From positions 1,178,001 to 1,242,000 of the forward strand of contig NZ_FOUX01000002.1 in NCBI RefSeq assembly GCF_900114995.1: DNA of 64,000 nt, in the 5' to 3' direction. This DNA is from Chitinophaga sp. YR627. Its GTDB lineage: Bacteria > Bacteroidota > Bacteroidia > Chitinophagales > Chitinophagaceae. Within the stretch, counting starts at the first letter, position 1. The number at the start of each line of letters is the position of its first letter. The notes beneath the pieces were generated by a model. It ran no database searches. It was not told the origin of the DNA and saw only the letters and a program-made list of their open reading frames with translations. A program made the translations under genes and the position numbers. Shown in pieces: positions 8,704 through 16,258 of this stretch.

Positions 8704-9558
8704 TTATATGATCATCTTTTCGATCGGTACTACCAGGATACCTTGTGCTCCGGCAGCTTTCAGATTTTCGATGATATCCCAGAAAGCATTCTCATTCAGT
8801 ACGGAGTGTACGGAGCTCCAGCCTTCTTCCGCCAGTGGCAGTACGGTAGGACTCTTCATACCAGGTAACAGACTGATGATCTCCTGCAGCTTATCATTAG
8901 GAGCATTCAGCAGTACGTACTTATTGTTCTTCGCTTTCTTTACAGACTGTATACGGAACAGGAGTTTCTGTAACAGTGCTTCCTGTTCAGCTGTCAGATT
9001 ATCATTGCTGATGAGTGCTGCTTCAGATTTCAGGATCACTTCCACTTCCTTCAGACCATTCATGAACAGAGTGGAACCACTGCTTACCAGGTCACAGATA
9101 GCGTCTGCCAGACCGATACCCGGAGCGATTTCCACAGAACCACTGATCTCGTGAATATCCGCAGTGATATTATGTTGATTCAGGAAGTTCTGCAGGATAA
9201 CAGGATAGCTGGTAGCGATACGCAGTTTATCCATATCCTTTACGCCGTTGTACTCCGCTGCTTTTGGTATTGCCAGGGAAAGGCGGCATTTACCAAAGCC
9301 CAGTTTCTCTGCAATTTTTACAGGACGGGCTTTTTCAATGATCACGTTCTCACCTACGATACCGATATCTGCCACACCGTCTTCAACGTATTGCGGAATA
9401 TCATCATCACGCAGGAAGAAGACCTCCAGCGGAAAATTGCTGGCTTCTGTTTTCAGTTTATTAACACCGTTGTTGATGTCTATACCACATTCTTTCAACA
9501 GTTTGATGGAGTCGTCGTGCAAACGACCGGATTTCTGAATAGCAATTCTCAGTTTCAT
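8704..9558 (-). CDS. hisG: HisG, ATP phosphoribosyltransferase (long form)
   Basis: Catalyses the first step of histidine synthesis, joining PRPP and ATP, and is the usual feedback target of histidine. The N-terminal KLRIAIQKSGRL and VADIGIVGENV, and the PRPP-binding stretch around GLADAICDLVSSGSTL, identify the family. At 284 residues it includes the C-terminal regulatory domain of the long form, so no HisZ partner is needed. It is the first structural gene after the his leader and attenuator. Confidence 0.97.
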   Translation of the reverse strand: MKLRIAIQKSGRLHDDSIKLLKECGIDINNGVNKLKTEASNFPLEVFFLRDDDIPQYVEDGVADIGIVGENVIIEKARPVKIAEKLGFGKCRLSLAIPKAAEYNGVKDMDKLRIATSYPVILQNFLNQHNITADIHEISGSVEIAPGIGLADAICDLVSSGSTLFMNGLKEVEVILKSEAALISNDNLTAEQEALLQKLLFRIQSVKKAKNNKYVLLNAPNDKLQEIISLLPGMKSPTVLPLAEEGWSSVHSVLNENAFWDIIENLKAAGAQGILVVPIEKMII

Positions 9559-9583
9559 GTTTTTAACAATGTTCCGGTGAAAA

Positions 9584-9615
9584 CAAAAAAGGGGCTTACC
9601 GTTTGGTAAGCCCCT
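9584..9615 (-). terminator. his operon attenuator (terminator hairpin)
   Basis: A perfect stem of at least 10 bp (9591-9600 with 9605-9614) with a 4-nt loop is followed on the minus strand by six T residues, giving a strong intrinsic terminator 26 bp upstream of hisG. Its 5' arm (GCTTACC, 9611-9605) can alternatively pair with GGTAGGC (9668-9662) inside the leader-peptide gene, an antiterminator of 7 pairs including one G-U. The leader's His-codon region (9704-9698) can pair with 9650-9644. Confidence 0.88.
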
Positions 9616-9653
9616 GATTATGTTCTAATGTTTTTATTATTTAGTACATAAAA

Positions 9654-9716
9654 TCATCCCAGCCTACCTGCGCGGTAAGAATGATGGTGATGATGTGTAT
9701 GTACGTTAATGCTCAT
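9654..9716 (-). CDS. hisL: HisL, his operon leader peptide
   Basis: A 20-codon frame from the ATG at 9716 encodes MSINVHTHHHHHSYRAGRLG, with six His codons in a seven-codon run, and ends in TGA at 9654. It lies between a Bacteroidota-like promoter and the terminator hairpin upstream of hisG. Stalling at the His codons under histidine starvation would favour readthrough into hisGDCB. The peptide and complementary segments are seen directly; the regulatory behaviour is inferred from known his attenuators. Confidence 0.9.
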   Translation of the reverse strand: MSINVHTHHHHHSYRAGRLG

Positions 9717-9733
9717 AGTTTGTAATAACGATG

Positions 9734-9763
9734 CGAAGGTAATAACAATTTTGAATAATCAAA
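9734..9763 (-). promoter_or_regulatory. Probable his operon promoter
   Basis: On the minus strand TTTG (9763-9760) is followed after 18 bp by TACCTTCG (9741-9734), one mismatch from TAnnTTTG. It ends 17 bp before the leader-peptide ATG and begins 23 bp beyond the end of the upstream beta-glucosidase gene. Confidence 0.55.
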
Positions 9764-9785
9764 CTAATTTTTGCCTTATTGCCCA

Positions 9786-12041
9786 TTATTTTAATGTAAA
9801 CCCTGCTGACTGTACATCCCTGCTATTTGTACCCACAAATATGGTAAAATCGCCCGGTTCTGCCTTCCAGCGCATATCCTTATCATAGAACTTAAGGTCC
9901 TCCACGGAAAGTTCAAAGGTGACGGTCTTAGTTTCGCCCTTTGCCAGGGTGATCTTTTTATAGCCTTTCAGCTCTTTTACCGGACGGGTCACGGAGCCCA
10001 CCATGTCCCTTACATACAGCTGTACAACTTCCTCTCCGTCAAAATTGCCATTATTGGTCACCGGAATGCTGATCTGCAATTTATCAGTAGCAGCAATCTG
10101 CTGTTTGCTCAGTTTAAGGTCACCATAGCTGAATGTAGTGTAGCTCAGGCCATATCCGAATGGGAACAGCGGGTCATTTTCTGTATCCAGGTACTTGGTG
10201 GAGTACTTATTATAAGGATTCAGCGGACGGCCTGTGTTCTTATGATTATAATAGATAGGTATCTGACCTACATTACGCGGGAAACTCATGGTCAGCTTAC
10301 CAGCAGGATTATAGTCGCCGAACAGTACGGAAGCAATAGCATCACCGGCTTTTGTACCCAGGAACCAGGTTTCAAGGATAGCCGGAATATGTGCATTTTC
10401 CCATTCCAGTGTTATCGGACGACCATTTGACAGTACCAGCACCACCGGTTTGCCAGTGGCATAGACTGCTTTCAGCAGCTCCCGCTGGTTTTCAGGAATA
10501 CTGATATTAGAACGGCTGGCAGCCTCTCCGGTCATACCCTGTGATTCTCCCAGTGCCATTACCACGATATCTGATTGCTTTGCCAGTTCTACAGCTGCCG
10601 CCAGCATCTGCTGACTATCAGCAGTATCAGCTGCATCCAGTTTTAATTTCTGCGTGGCTCTTTTATAAAGAGTGGTATCCTGGGTGTAATGCGCTCCCGG
10701 CAGGTATTGCACATTGGCGGATCTTTTCTTCAGGGCTTCCAGCAGGGTGACCGCCTTGGTATAGTCACCTGCAGCTGACCAGTTACCGATCATATCCCGC
10801 TGACTGTTTGCCAGTGGGCCGATCAGGGCGATTTTCGCGGCTTTCTTCAGGGGCAGCAGCTGATTCTCATTCTTAAGGAGTACAATAGAGCGCTCAGCGA
10901 TCTTTTGAGCAGCGGCCAGGTTTTCAGCTGACATGATCTCCTTTGCGGCTCTTTCATTATCACAATATTTAAAAGGGTCTTTAAACAGACCCAGGTCATA
11001 TTTGGCAGTCAGAATACGGTATACGGCGCTGTCAATTTCCTTCAGGGTCACCTTTTTGTCCTGGAGCAGCTTTTTCAGCTGTCCGGCGAAAATACCACCC
11101 TGCATGTCCATATCAACGCCCGCGTTCAGGGCAGCAGCCCCCGCTTCATATTCGTCTTTTACATTGCCGTGGGCGATCATTTCATTGATAGCAGTATAAT
11201 CGGTCACTACGAAGCCCTTAAAGCCCCAGTCTTTCCGCAGAAGGTCAGTCAGCAGCCACTTATTGGCCGTAGCCGGCGTACCATCGATCTCATTAAAGGA
11301 GGTCATGGCAGTCGCGACACCAGCATCAATAGCGGCTTTATAAGGCGGCAGATAATACTGGTACATCTGCCGGCGGCTCATGTCTACCGTGTTATAATCG
11401 CGGCCCGCTTCAATAGCGCCGTATAAAGCGAAGTGTTTCACACAGGCCAGGATGGTATTATTAGCCGACAGGTCTGATCCCTGGTAGCCTTTCACCTTTG
11501 CTTTCGCCACCTGTACGCCATACCAGGTATCTTCTCCTACACCTTCTGCCACACGGCCCCAGCGGGGGTCACGGGCGATATCCACCATCGGGGAGTAAGT
11601 CCATTGTAAGCCGTCAGCGCTGGCTTCCTGTGCGGCAATACGAGCACTCTGCTCCAGCAGGGCCATATCCCAGGTACAGGCTTCTCCCAATGGAATGGGG
11701 AAGATCGTTTTGTGTCCGTGGATAACATCATACCCGAATAACAGCGGTATTTTCAGCCGGGTCTTCATGGCCATTTCCTGTAGCTGGCGGGTATATTGCG
11801 GTGTGTAGGCATTGAATATGGAGCCGCATAGACCAGCTTCAACGTCTTTTTTATACCCCGGCTTCATAAATGGGCCGGTAACGTCCATATCACTGGTGAG
11901 CAGGTTTAGCTGGCCTATTTTTTCGTCCAGCGTCATCCGCTTGATAAGACTATTCAGGAAGGTCTGCTTAGGGGTTTGTGCCTTCACGCTGAGAGCTGCC
12001 AGTAGCAGGGTGGCTACGAGCAGGCGCTTCGGGTTCTTCAT
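9786..12041 (-). CDS. bglX: BglX-like GH3 beta-glucosidase, secreted
   Basis: A 751-residue GH3 glycosidase that probably releases glucose or related sugars from beta-linked oligosaccharides in the periplasm. A signal peptide spans about residues 1-21. The TIM-barrel domain contains KHFALYG (202-208) and FVVTDY, which places the nucleophile at Asp281. The (alpha/beta)6 sandwich follows, with GEAASRSNI, and the C-terminal fibronectin III-like domain starts near residue 660. The length and order match periplasmic BglX. It stands alone upstream of the his operon; its exact substrate cannot be read from sequence. Confidence 0.93.
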   Translation of the reverse strand: MKNPKRLLVATLLLAALSVKAQTPKQTFLNSLIKRMTLDEKIGQLNLLTSDMDVTGPFMKPGYKKDVEAGLCGSIFNAYTPQYTRQLQEMAMKTRLKIPLLFGYDVIHGHKTIFPIPLGEACTWDMALLEQSARIAAQEASADGLQWTYSPMVDIARDPRWGRVAEGVGEDTWYGVQVAKAKVKGYQGSDLSANNTILACVKHFALYGAIEAGRDYNTVDMSRRQMYQYYLPPYKAAIDAGVATAMTSFNEIDGTPATANKWLLTDLLRKDWGFKGFVVTDYTAINEMIAHGNVKDEYEAGAAALNAGVDMDMQGGIFAGQLKKLLQDKKVTLKEIDSAVYRILTAKYDLGLFKDPFKYCDNERAAKEIMSAENLAAAQKIAERSIVLLKNENQLLPLKKAAKIALIGPLANSQRDMIGNWSAAGDYTKAVTLLEALKKRSANVQYLPGAHYTQDTTLYKRATQKLKLDAADTADSQQMLAAAVELAKQSDIVVMALGESQGMTGEAASRSNISIPENQRELLKAVYATGKPVVLVLSNGRPITLEWENAHIPAILETWFLGTKAGDAIASVLFGDYNPAGKLTMSFPRNVGQIPIYYNHKNTGRPLNPYNKYSTKYLDTENDPLFPFGYGLSYTTFSYGDLKLSKQQIAATDKLQISIPVTNNGNFDGEEVVQLYVRDMVGSVTRPVKELKGYKKITLAKGETKTVTFELSVEDLKFYDKDMRWKAEPGDFTIFVGTNSRDVQSAGFTLK

Positions 12042-12287
12042 AACTGTGTCGTTTAGAGTTAAAGTGTGGTTAAAGGTAGGAAAAGTTTGGAATGGAGGTG
12101 TTGTTGTTCAGTTTGTTCATTATGGGTGATATGATGGGTGTGGTGATGCTGCACAGAAAATAAGATGTAATTTTGGGTTACTACACTGGAAGATTCTCCC
12201 CCTTAAATTAAATATGCATGGACGGTCAGGTTGCTGGCTGCGTTACTGTATTTTCTATTTTTTAAAACACATTTAAAACTATATAAA

Positions 12288-12476
12288 ATGGACCATCAGA
12301 CTTATTTAAAACTTAAAAATGCACTTATTGAAGAATGGCGAGAAGCAACATCTTCGCCCGAAGCAGCAAGTCGCTACATTGACAAATTAGGTATCAGGGA
12401 TCTACTTGTTCCTATTAATTCTGCTAAAAAGCAAAAGCGAAAAAAAGTATCTGGGGGCAAGACTATTGCTAAATAA
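12288..12476 (+). CDS. Small protein, first of a tandem pair (possible antitoxin)
   Basis: A 62-residue, probably helical protein starting at the ATG at 12288 (MDHQTYLKLK). A longer frame from 12231 has no support, since homology to the next gene begins exactly at this Met. About 32 of its first 45 residues are identical to the protein at 12587, including ALIEEWREA, the AAS-RYID stretch and GIRDLLVPINS, followed by a lysine-rich tail. It is AT-rich compared with neighbours and lies on the opposite strand. It precedes an ADP-ribosyltransferase-like gene. An antitoxin or partner role is inferred; no known family is recognised. Confidence 0.7.
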   Translation: MDHQTYLKLKNALIEEWREATSSPEAASRYIDKLGIRDLLVPINSAKKQKRKKVSGGKTIAK

Positions 12477-12586
12477 CACCTTGTCAGGTATTCACAGTAT
12501 ACATTCAGACTCAAGAAAGTTTGATTAATCACTTTGTCTATTATCCAATATTTTAAATCTATTCAAAACATTTTAAGCTTTATACA

Positions 12587-12772
12587 ATGGACCTTCAAAA
12601 TTATCTAAAACTTAAAAAAGCCCTTATTCAGGAACTGCGTGAAGTTAGTTCCTCAAAAGAAGCAGCACGTCGTTGCATCGATGAAATGGGGATAAGAGAT
12701 ATTCTTGTTCCCATTAATTCATCTGCTAAAAAAAAATCCAAAAATATAGCGCATAAAGACGACACCAAATAA
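12587..12772 (+). CDS. Small protein, second of a tandem pair (possible antitoxin)
   Basis: A 61-residue paralog of the gene at 12288. It opens MDLQNYLKLKKALIQELREV and shares the GIRD-LVPINS block, with divergence mainly in the lysine-rich C-terminus. The start codons are 299 bp apart, and the sequences just upstream of both ATGs are also similar (A/T-rich, with AAAAC-ATTT and TATA-AATGGACC patterns), which suggests tandem duplication of a whole gene with its leader. It ends 64 bp before the ADP-ribosyltransferase-like gene. Function unknown; it may neutralise or load that protein. Confidence 0.7.
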   Translation: MDLQNYLKLKKALIQELREVSSSKEAARRCIDEMGIRDILVPINSSAKKKSKNIAHKDDTK

Positions 12773-12836
12773 CACTACCAACGCTCCTTGTATATTTAAA
12801 TTTGTATTACTAATCTAAAACACAATTGTTTAAAGT

Positions 12837-13463
12837 ATGATTCCGACAAACTATATTTACTCGGCCGATCCAGGCCTGACTATTGGCTTTCATGGTTGTT
12901 CCCAAGAATTAAGAGATGAGATTATTAATGGGAAAACAGCTCTACGTCAAAGCAATAATCCATGGGATTGGCTGGGAGATGGTATTTATTTTTGGCAAAA
13001 TAATTACGAGCGGGCATTTCACTATGCAAACAACCCTCCACCAAATCTCAAAATTAATGATCCTGCTGTACTTGGCGCCGTATTTAGTTTAGGAAACTGT
13101 CTGGATTTGACAGACAAGAAATATATAGACTTATTACAAGACTCGTTCAATATATTAAACAAAAGTGCACTATTTGAGGGAAAGCAGCTTCCGGAAAACA
13201 CTAATCATCCAGAACCAAAAAGCTCAAATGACAAAGTGCTAAGACGATTAGATTGTGCTGTAATAAAAAAAATACATACACAAGCACAAATGTCGGGACA
13301 GCCTCCTTTTGATTCAGTAAGATGCGTATTCCCTGAAGGCAACGAAGTCTACAAAGGCGCCGGCTTCCTCGACAAAACCCACATCCAGATCTGCATCCGC
13401 AACCCTAACCTCATAAAAGGCTATTTCATACCACGCAAAGAAACCATCTGGCCCAGCATCTAA
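12837..13463 (+). CDS. PARP-like ADP-ribosyltransferase-fold protein (possible toxin)
   Basis: A 208-residue protein with features of H-Y type ADP-ribosyltransferases: GFHGC with His19, then WLGDGIYFWQNN (45-56) with Tyr51 and a following A--YA, as in PARP nicotinamide pockets. The third catalytic position would fall in THIQICIRN (181-189), where His182 or Gln184 replaces the usual Glu. No signal peptide is seen, so it should act in the cytoplasm. It follows two tandem small genes on the same strand. A TAAATTTG element at 12797 could be a -7 box of its own. Codon use changes sharply after about residue 165. Toxin or defence function is inference. Confidence 0.65.
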   Translation: MIPTNYIYSADPGLTIGFHGCSQELRDEIINGKTALRQSNNPWDWLGDGIYFWQNNYERAFHYANNPPPNLKINDPAVLGAVFSLGNCLDLTDKKYIDLLQDSFNILNKSALFEGKQLPENTNHPEPKSSNDKVLRRLDCAVIKKIHTQAQMSGQPPFDSVRCVFPEGNEVYKGAGFLDKTHIQICIRNPNLIKGYFIPRKETIWPSI

Positions 13464-15034
13464 ATCCCCTTCACCAGTACCTTGTTTAACCCCTTCCCAC
13501 TATACACCTCCTTCCCATCCACAACAACCTTCAGCCCCTTACCCTTACCATATTTCTCCCCCGTCTTATCCCATCTCACACTCACCACCTTCCCATGATA
13601 CGGAACACCCTCCAGGTAAAACCAATCCCACTTATCCTGTGGTATCAACGGATACAACTCTAACTTCCCATCCGCCCGCGGCTTCAACCCAATAAGATCA
13701 TTGATCACAAGATCACAAAAACCGGAATGATTATAATAACTACTCCTTGGATCATCCCCTTTCAACCAGTAACCGGTACGCTCATCCTGATACTCCCCGA
13801 GATAAGGCTCACCATTCTTCTGCTGGGAACGGGCATACACCAGCAAGGTATTGTAGTAAACAGCCGGCGTCATTCCACCTCTATGTTTGTAATGCGTCAG
13901 TAAATTCGCCAGACCTTTCAGCGTTTGTGTAGTCGCAAAAGGCCATATTGCGCCATCCCATTCACAGCCACCACTACCATGAGAACGAAACAGCGGATGC
14001 CTTCTTTCTGCGGTCGTCAATCCCCAGGGAGCATCAAACCCGCTGGTATCGGTCAACTGCTCCCAGGCAACTGCATATTTAGCCTTATCCGCAGGCAGGT
14101 CAAAATACCAGGGGATAAAACCGATCTGTTCACGTGCGTTGGAAAAGCGGGTGGTTTCACTGCCTTTAATGACCTGTCTTACTTTAAAGAAAGCAGCGGT
14201 ATCGTCCCAAAGGTTTATTTGTACCAGGGACCGGATCTTTTGTGCATCAGCGGTATAACGGGTACGTAAAGTATCATTACCTGCCATCGTTGCTATTTTT
14301 GCGAGTGCATTGGCATTGCCGTACATATAACTGCTGATGGTAGGCCGTGTATGCTTTTCACGTCGCGCACCACTGATAGATTCTTCCATGCCATCCTTTA
14401 CATCAAACTGCCAGAACAGTCCATCAGGCAGACGCTTTTCTCTTTCCCATAAACGATAATCCTCATCCATAGCAGGCAGTAATGCTTTTACAAAGCTGCT
14501 ATCTCCATCTACCAGAAAACGGTTATATACCGCATCGGCAGCCCAGCTGCTGAACTGATGAAAACGGGGGGCTTTCTGTTGTGCATCTTTCAGGTACCAG
14601 TATTGTATGTATTGATCCAGGTAAGTTGTATTGCGCAACCAGCGGCCTTCATATACATGATGACCAAAAGCGCAACTGAGTGCATTAAACCTGCCGGCGT
14701 GTTTAACAGGTGTGATAAATTCAGTGAAGATGAAACCATCAGGCGTCTCCTTCAGGTGTTTACGGAATGTCCACCACCGGTAGTAATAAGTTTGCTCGAT
14801 AGTGCTATCCGGACAATCCAGCAAAGGCACATTCGCCTTGAGCCAGTCGAAAGCAGCTGCATTAGGCACATAGTTTTTCACATACTCTGAGTCAAGGCTA
14901 TTAAACCGGTCCACGTACTTTTTCAGCACCGGTTCCAGTGTCATTGCATTCCCGGAAGAAACATCCACCTGCTGCGCCAGTAAACGCAAAGGCAGGAACA
15001 GACAAACAGCGATAATTATTTTAACGGATCCCAA
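13460..15034 (-). CDS. (alpha/alpha)6-barrel glycoside hydrolase (MGH1/GH63-like), secreted
   Basis: A 524-residue protein with a signal peptide ending near LLAQQ (about 21) and an (alpha/alpha)6-barrel sequence pattern. Motifs typical of the MGH1/GH63-like group are SSWAADAVYNRF, DGMEESISG, PTISSYMYGNANAL and GCEWDGAIWPFATTQTL near residue 365, followed by YYNHSGFCDLV. A small beta domain closes the protein. The start is a TTG at 15034, 19 bp inside the CE8 gene; no better start exists. It shares a unit with the pectin methylesterase, so a pectic side chain is its likely substrate. The exact sugar is unknown. Confidence 0.7.
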   Translation of the reverse strand: MGSVKIIIAVCLFLPLRLLAQQVDVSSGNAMTLEPVLKKYVDRFNSLDSEYVKNYVPNAAAFDWLKANVPLLDCPDSTIEQTYYYRWWTFRKHLKETPDGFIFTEFITPVKHAGRFNALSCAFGHHVYEGRWLRNTTYLDQYIQYWYLKDAQQKAPRFHQFSSWAADAVYNRFLVDGDSSFVKALLPAMDEDYRLWEREKRLPDGLFWQFDVKDGMEESISGARREKHTRPTISSYMYGNANALAKIATMAGNDTLRTRYTADAQKIRSLVQINLWDDTAAFFKVRQVIKGSETTRFSNAREQIGFIPWYFDLPADKAKYAVAWEQLTDTSGFDAPWGLTTAERRHPLFRSHGSGGCEWDGAIWPFATTQTLKGLANLLTHYKHRGGMTPAVYYNTLLVYARSQQKNGEPYLGEYQDERTGYWLKGDDPRSSYYNHSGFCDLVINDLIGLKPRADGKLELYPLIPQDKWDWFYLEGVPYHGKVVSVRWDKTGEKYGKGKGLKVVVDGKEVYSGKGLNKVLVKGI

Positions 15035-15996
15035 TTGCCAAATACTTTAGTGAGAGTAATATCTTTTGCAGACTGCGCCGATAACTGTTTAGACCAAAGC
15101 ACACGTTTATCATACGCTGCACCGGCACCTGTATTGTTATACTCAGCATATCTCGCAGTTTGCTCATTTTCTTTCTTATCCCAGTTATGCCAGCCCTGGG
15201 CTAATATCTGAGGCCCCAGGATACTGTTCATAAAGACAGTTGCTGCATAAGGTCTCCAGGGACGGCCCAGAAACACCTTTTTAGCGACGCTGTCTGCGGT
15301 TAATTTACAATGGTTGAACACAAACCCATAAGATTGCTTTAATGTCGTAGAAGCGGCTGTAATGTAAGAATCTCTTTTACTGTGGATGGTACAGCCTTCA
15401 AACCATACCGTCGCAGCGCCGAATATAAAATCGGTTGTGCCTTCTATGTAGCAATCCTGGTAATATTGTCTGCTGTCCTCTTTTCCGGCATATAAGGTAT
15501 CCTGATTGCCCAGCAACCGGCAGTTACGAAATATGCAACGGTCCCCTTCCACATGGAGAGCCACCGCCTGTCCCACAGGACCCGCAGCATTTTCAAAAGT
15601 GAGGTTTTCCGCAATGATATTATCTCCGGCTATCAACACCGTATAGGAAGTGAATGTCCCGAATTTATCCCTCCCGGAGGCATCCTTCCCTGGGTATGCT
15701 TTGCCTGAATAATCCGCATTGGTAATGATCGTACTGTCCCTATCCTCTCCCTGTAATGTAATGGTACACTTCCAGCTGGGAATACACAGTTTTTCGTGAT
15801 ACACGCCCTTACGGATGAAAATAGTCACCCGGAATAAGGTAAAGTCCCGGACTGCATTCACCGCCTCCTGGATCGTCTTATAATCGCCTGTTCCATCCGC
15901 TGCCACCACCAGACGTGCACGGGGGTCCTGTGCCTGCAAGGACAGGGTCAGCAACAATAAAAACGGAAGAAAAATTATAGGAAAGTATTGCTTCAT
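15016..15996 (-). CDS. Pectin methylesterase (CE8), secreted
   Basis: Removes methyl esters from homogalacturonan, preparing it for pectate lyase. A signal peptide covers about residues 1-22. All CE8 signatures are present: GVYHEK (64-69), QAVAL (143-147), QDTLY (165-169) with acid/base Asp166, DFIFG (189-193) with nucleophile Asp189, and LGRPW (243-247) with the substrate-binding Arg245. The 326 residues fit a single right-handed beta-helix domain. It is the first gene of a two-gene unit, 262 bp from the main locus, with its own promoter-like elements and an operator-like sequence shared with susC. Confidence 0.95.
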   Translation of the reverse strand: MKQYFPIIFLPFLLLLTLSLQAQDPRARLVVAADGTGDYKTIQEAVNAVRDFTLFRVTIFIRKGVYHEKLCIPSWKCTITLQGEDRDSTIITNADYSGKAYPGKDASGRDKFGTFTSYTVLIAGDNIIAENLTFENAAGPVGQAVALHVEGDRCIFRNCRLLGNQDTLYAGKEDSRQYYQDCYIEGTTDFIFGAATVWFEGCTIHSKRDSYITAASTTLKQSYGFVFNHCKLTADSVAKKVFLGRPWRPYAATVFMNSILGPQILAQGWHNWDKKENEQTARYAEYNNTGAGAAYDKRVLWSKQLSAQSAKDITLTKVFGNWDPLK

Positions 15997-16026
15997 AACA
16001 AGGAATTTTATTGCACGCAGGATAGT

Positions 16027-16058
16027 GACAAGCTAAAAAATTTCTCCTGCTTTTTGCA
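16027..16058 (-). promoter_or_regulatory. Probable promoter of the CE8 unit
   Basis: On the minus strand TTG (16059-16057 region) is followed after about 21 bp by TAGCTTGTC (16035-16027), 31 bp from the CE8 start codon. The same nonamer TAGCTTGTC appears upstream of susC at 45215-45207, also just downstream of the shared operator-like sequence. Confidence 0.45.
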
Positions 16059-16071
16059 ATAGCGGAGCGGC

Positions 16072-16094
16072 TTTATTTACGCAATCGTTACCGG
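16072..16094. promoter_or_regulatory. Shared operator-like sequence, CE8 copy
   Basis: This 23-bp element contains TTTATTTACGCAATCGTT followed by ACCGG. It differs at one base from the sequence at 45240-45262 upstream of susC and lies in the same orientation. GCAATCG resembles half of a LacI-family operator (GCAA-n-CG-n-TTGC). It sits 36 bp upstream of the TAGCTTGTC element. It is probably the binding site of the locus regulator, which is not encoded in this window as far as can be seen. Confidence 0.55.
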
Positions 16095-16137
16095 GGGACT
16101 CATTCAACGTATTTTCTTCGTATTATACCCTCATTAC

Positions 16138-16197
16138 GCCGTTATTAAGCCGGTATCTCTTCGCTCCCAAGCGGACAGATACCGGCTTAATAACGGC
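16138..16197. terminator. Long hairpin between the main locus and the CE8 unit
   Basis: A perfect 21-bp inverted repeat (16138-16158 with 16177-16197) encloses an 18-nt loop, 61 bp after the end of the GH78 gene. No T-tract follows on either strand, so it is either a Bacteroidota-type terminator or an mRNA-stabilising element closing the long transcript before the CE8 promoter. Confidence 0.6.
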
Positions 16198-16258
16198 ATA
16201 CCTTCGTTGTACAGCGAAGAATTAACACTTATCATATTGAAAACCATACGCTTAACCT

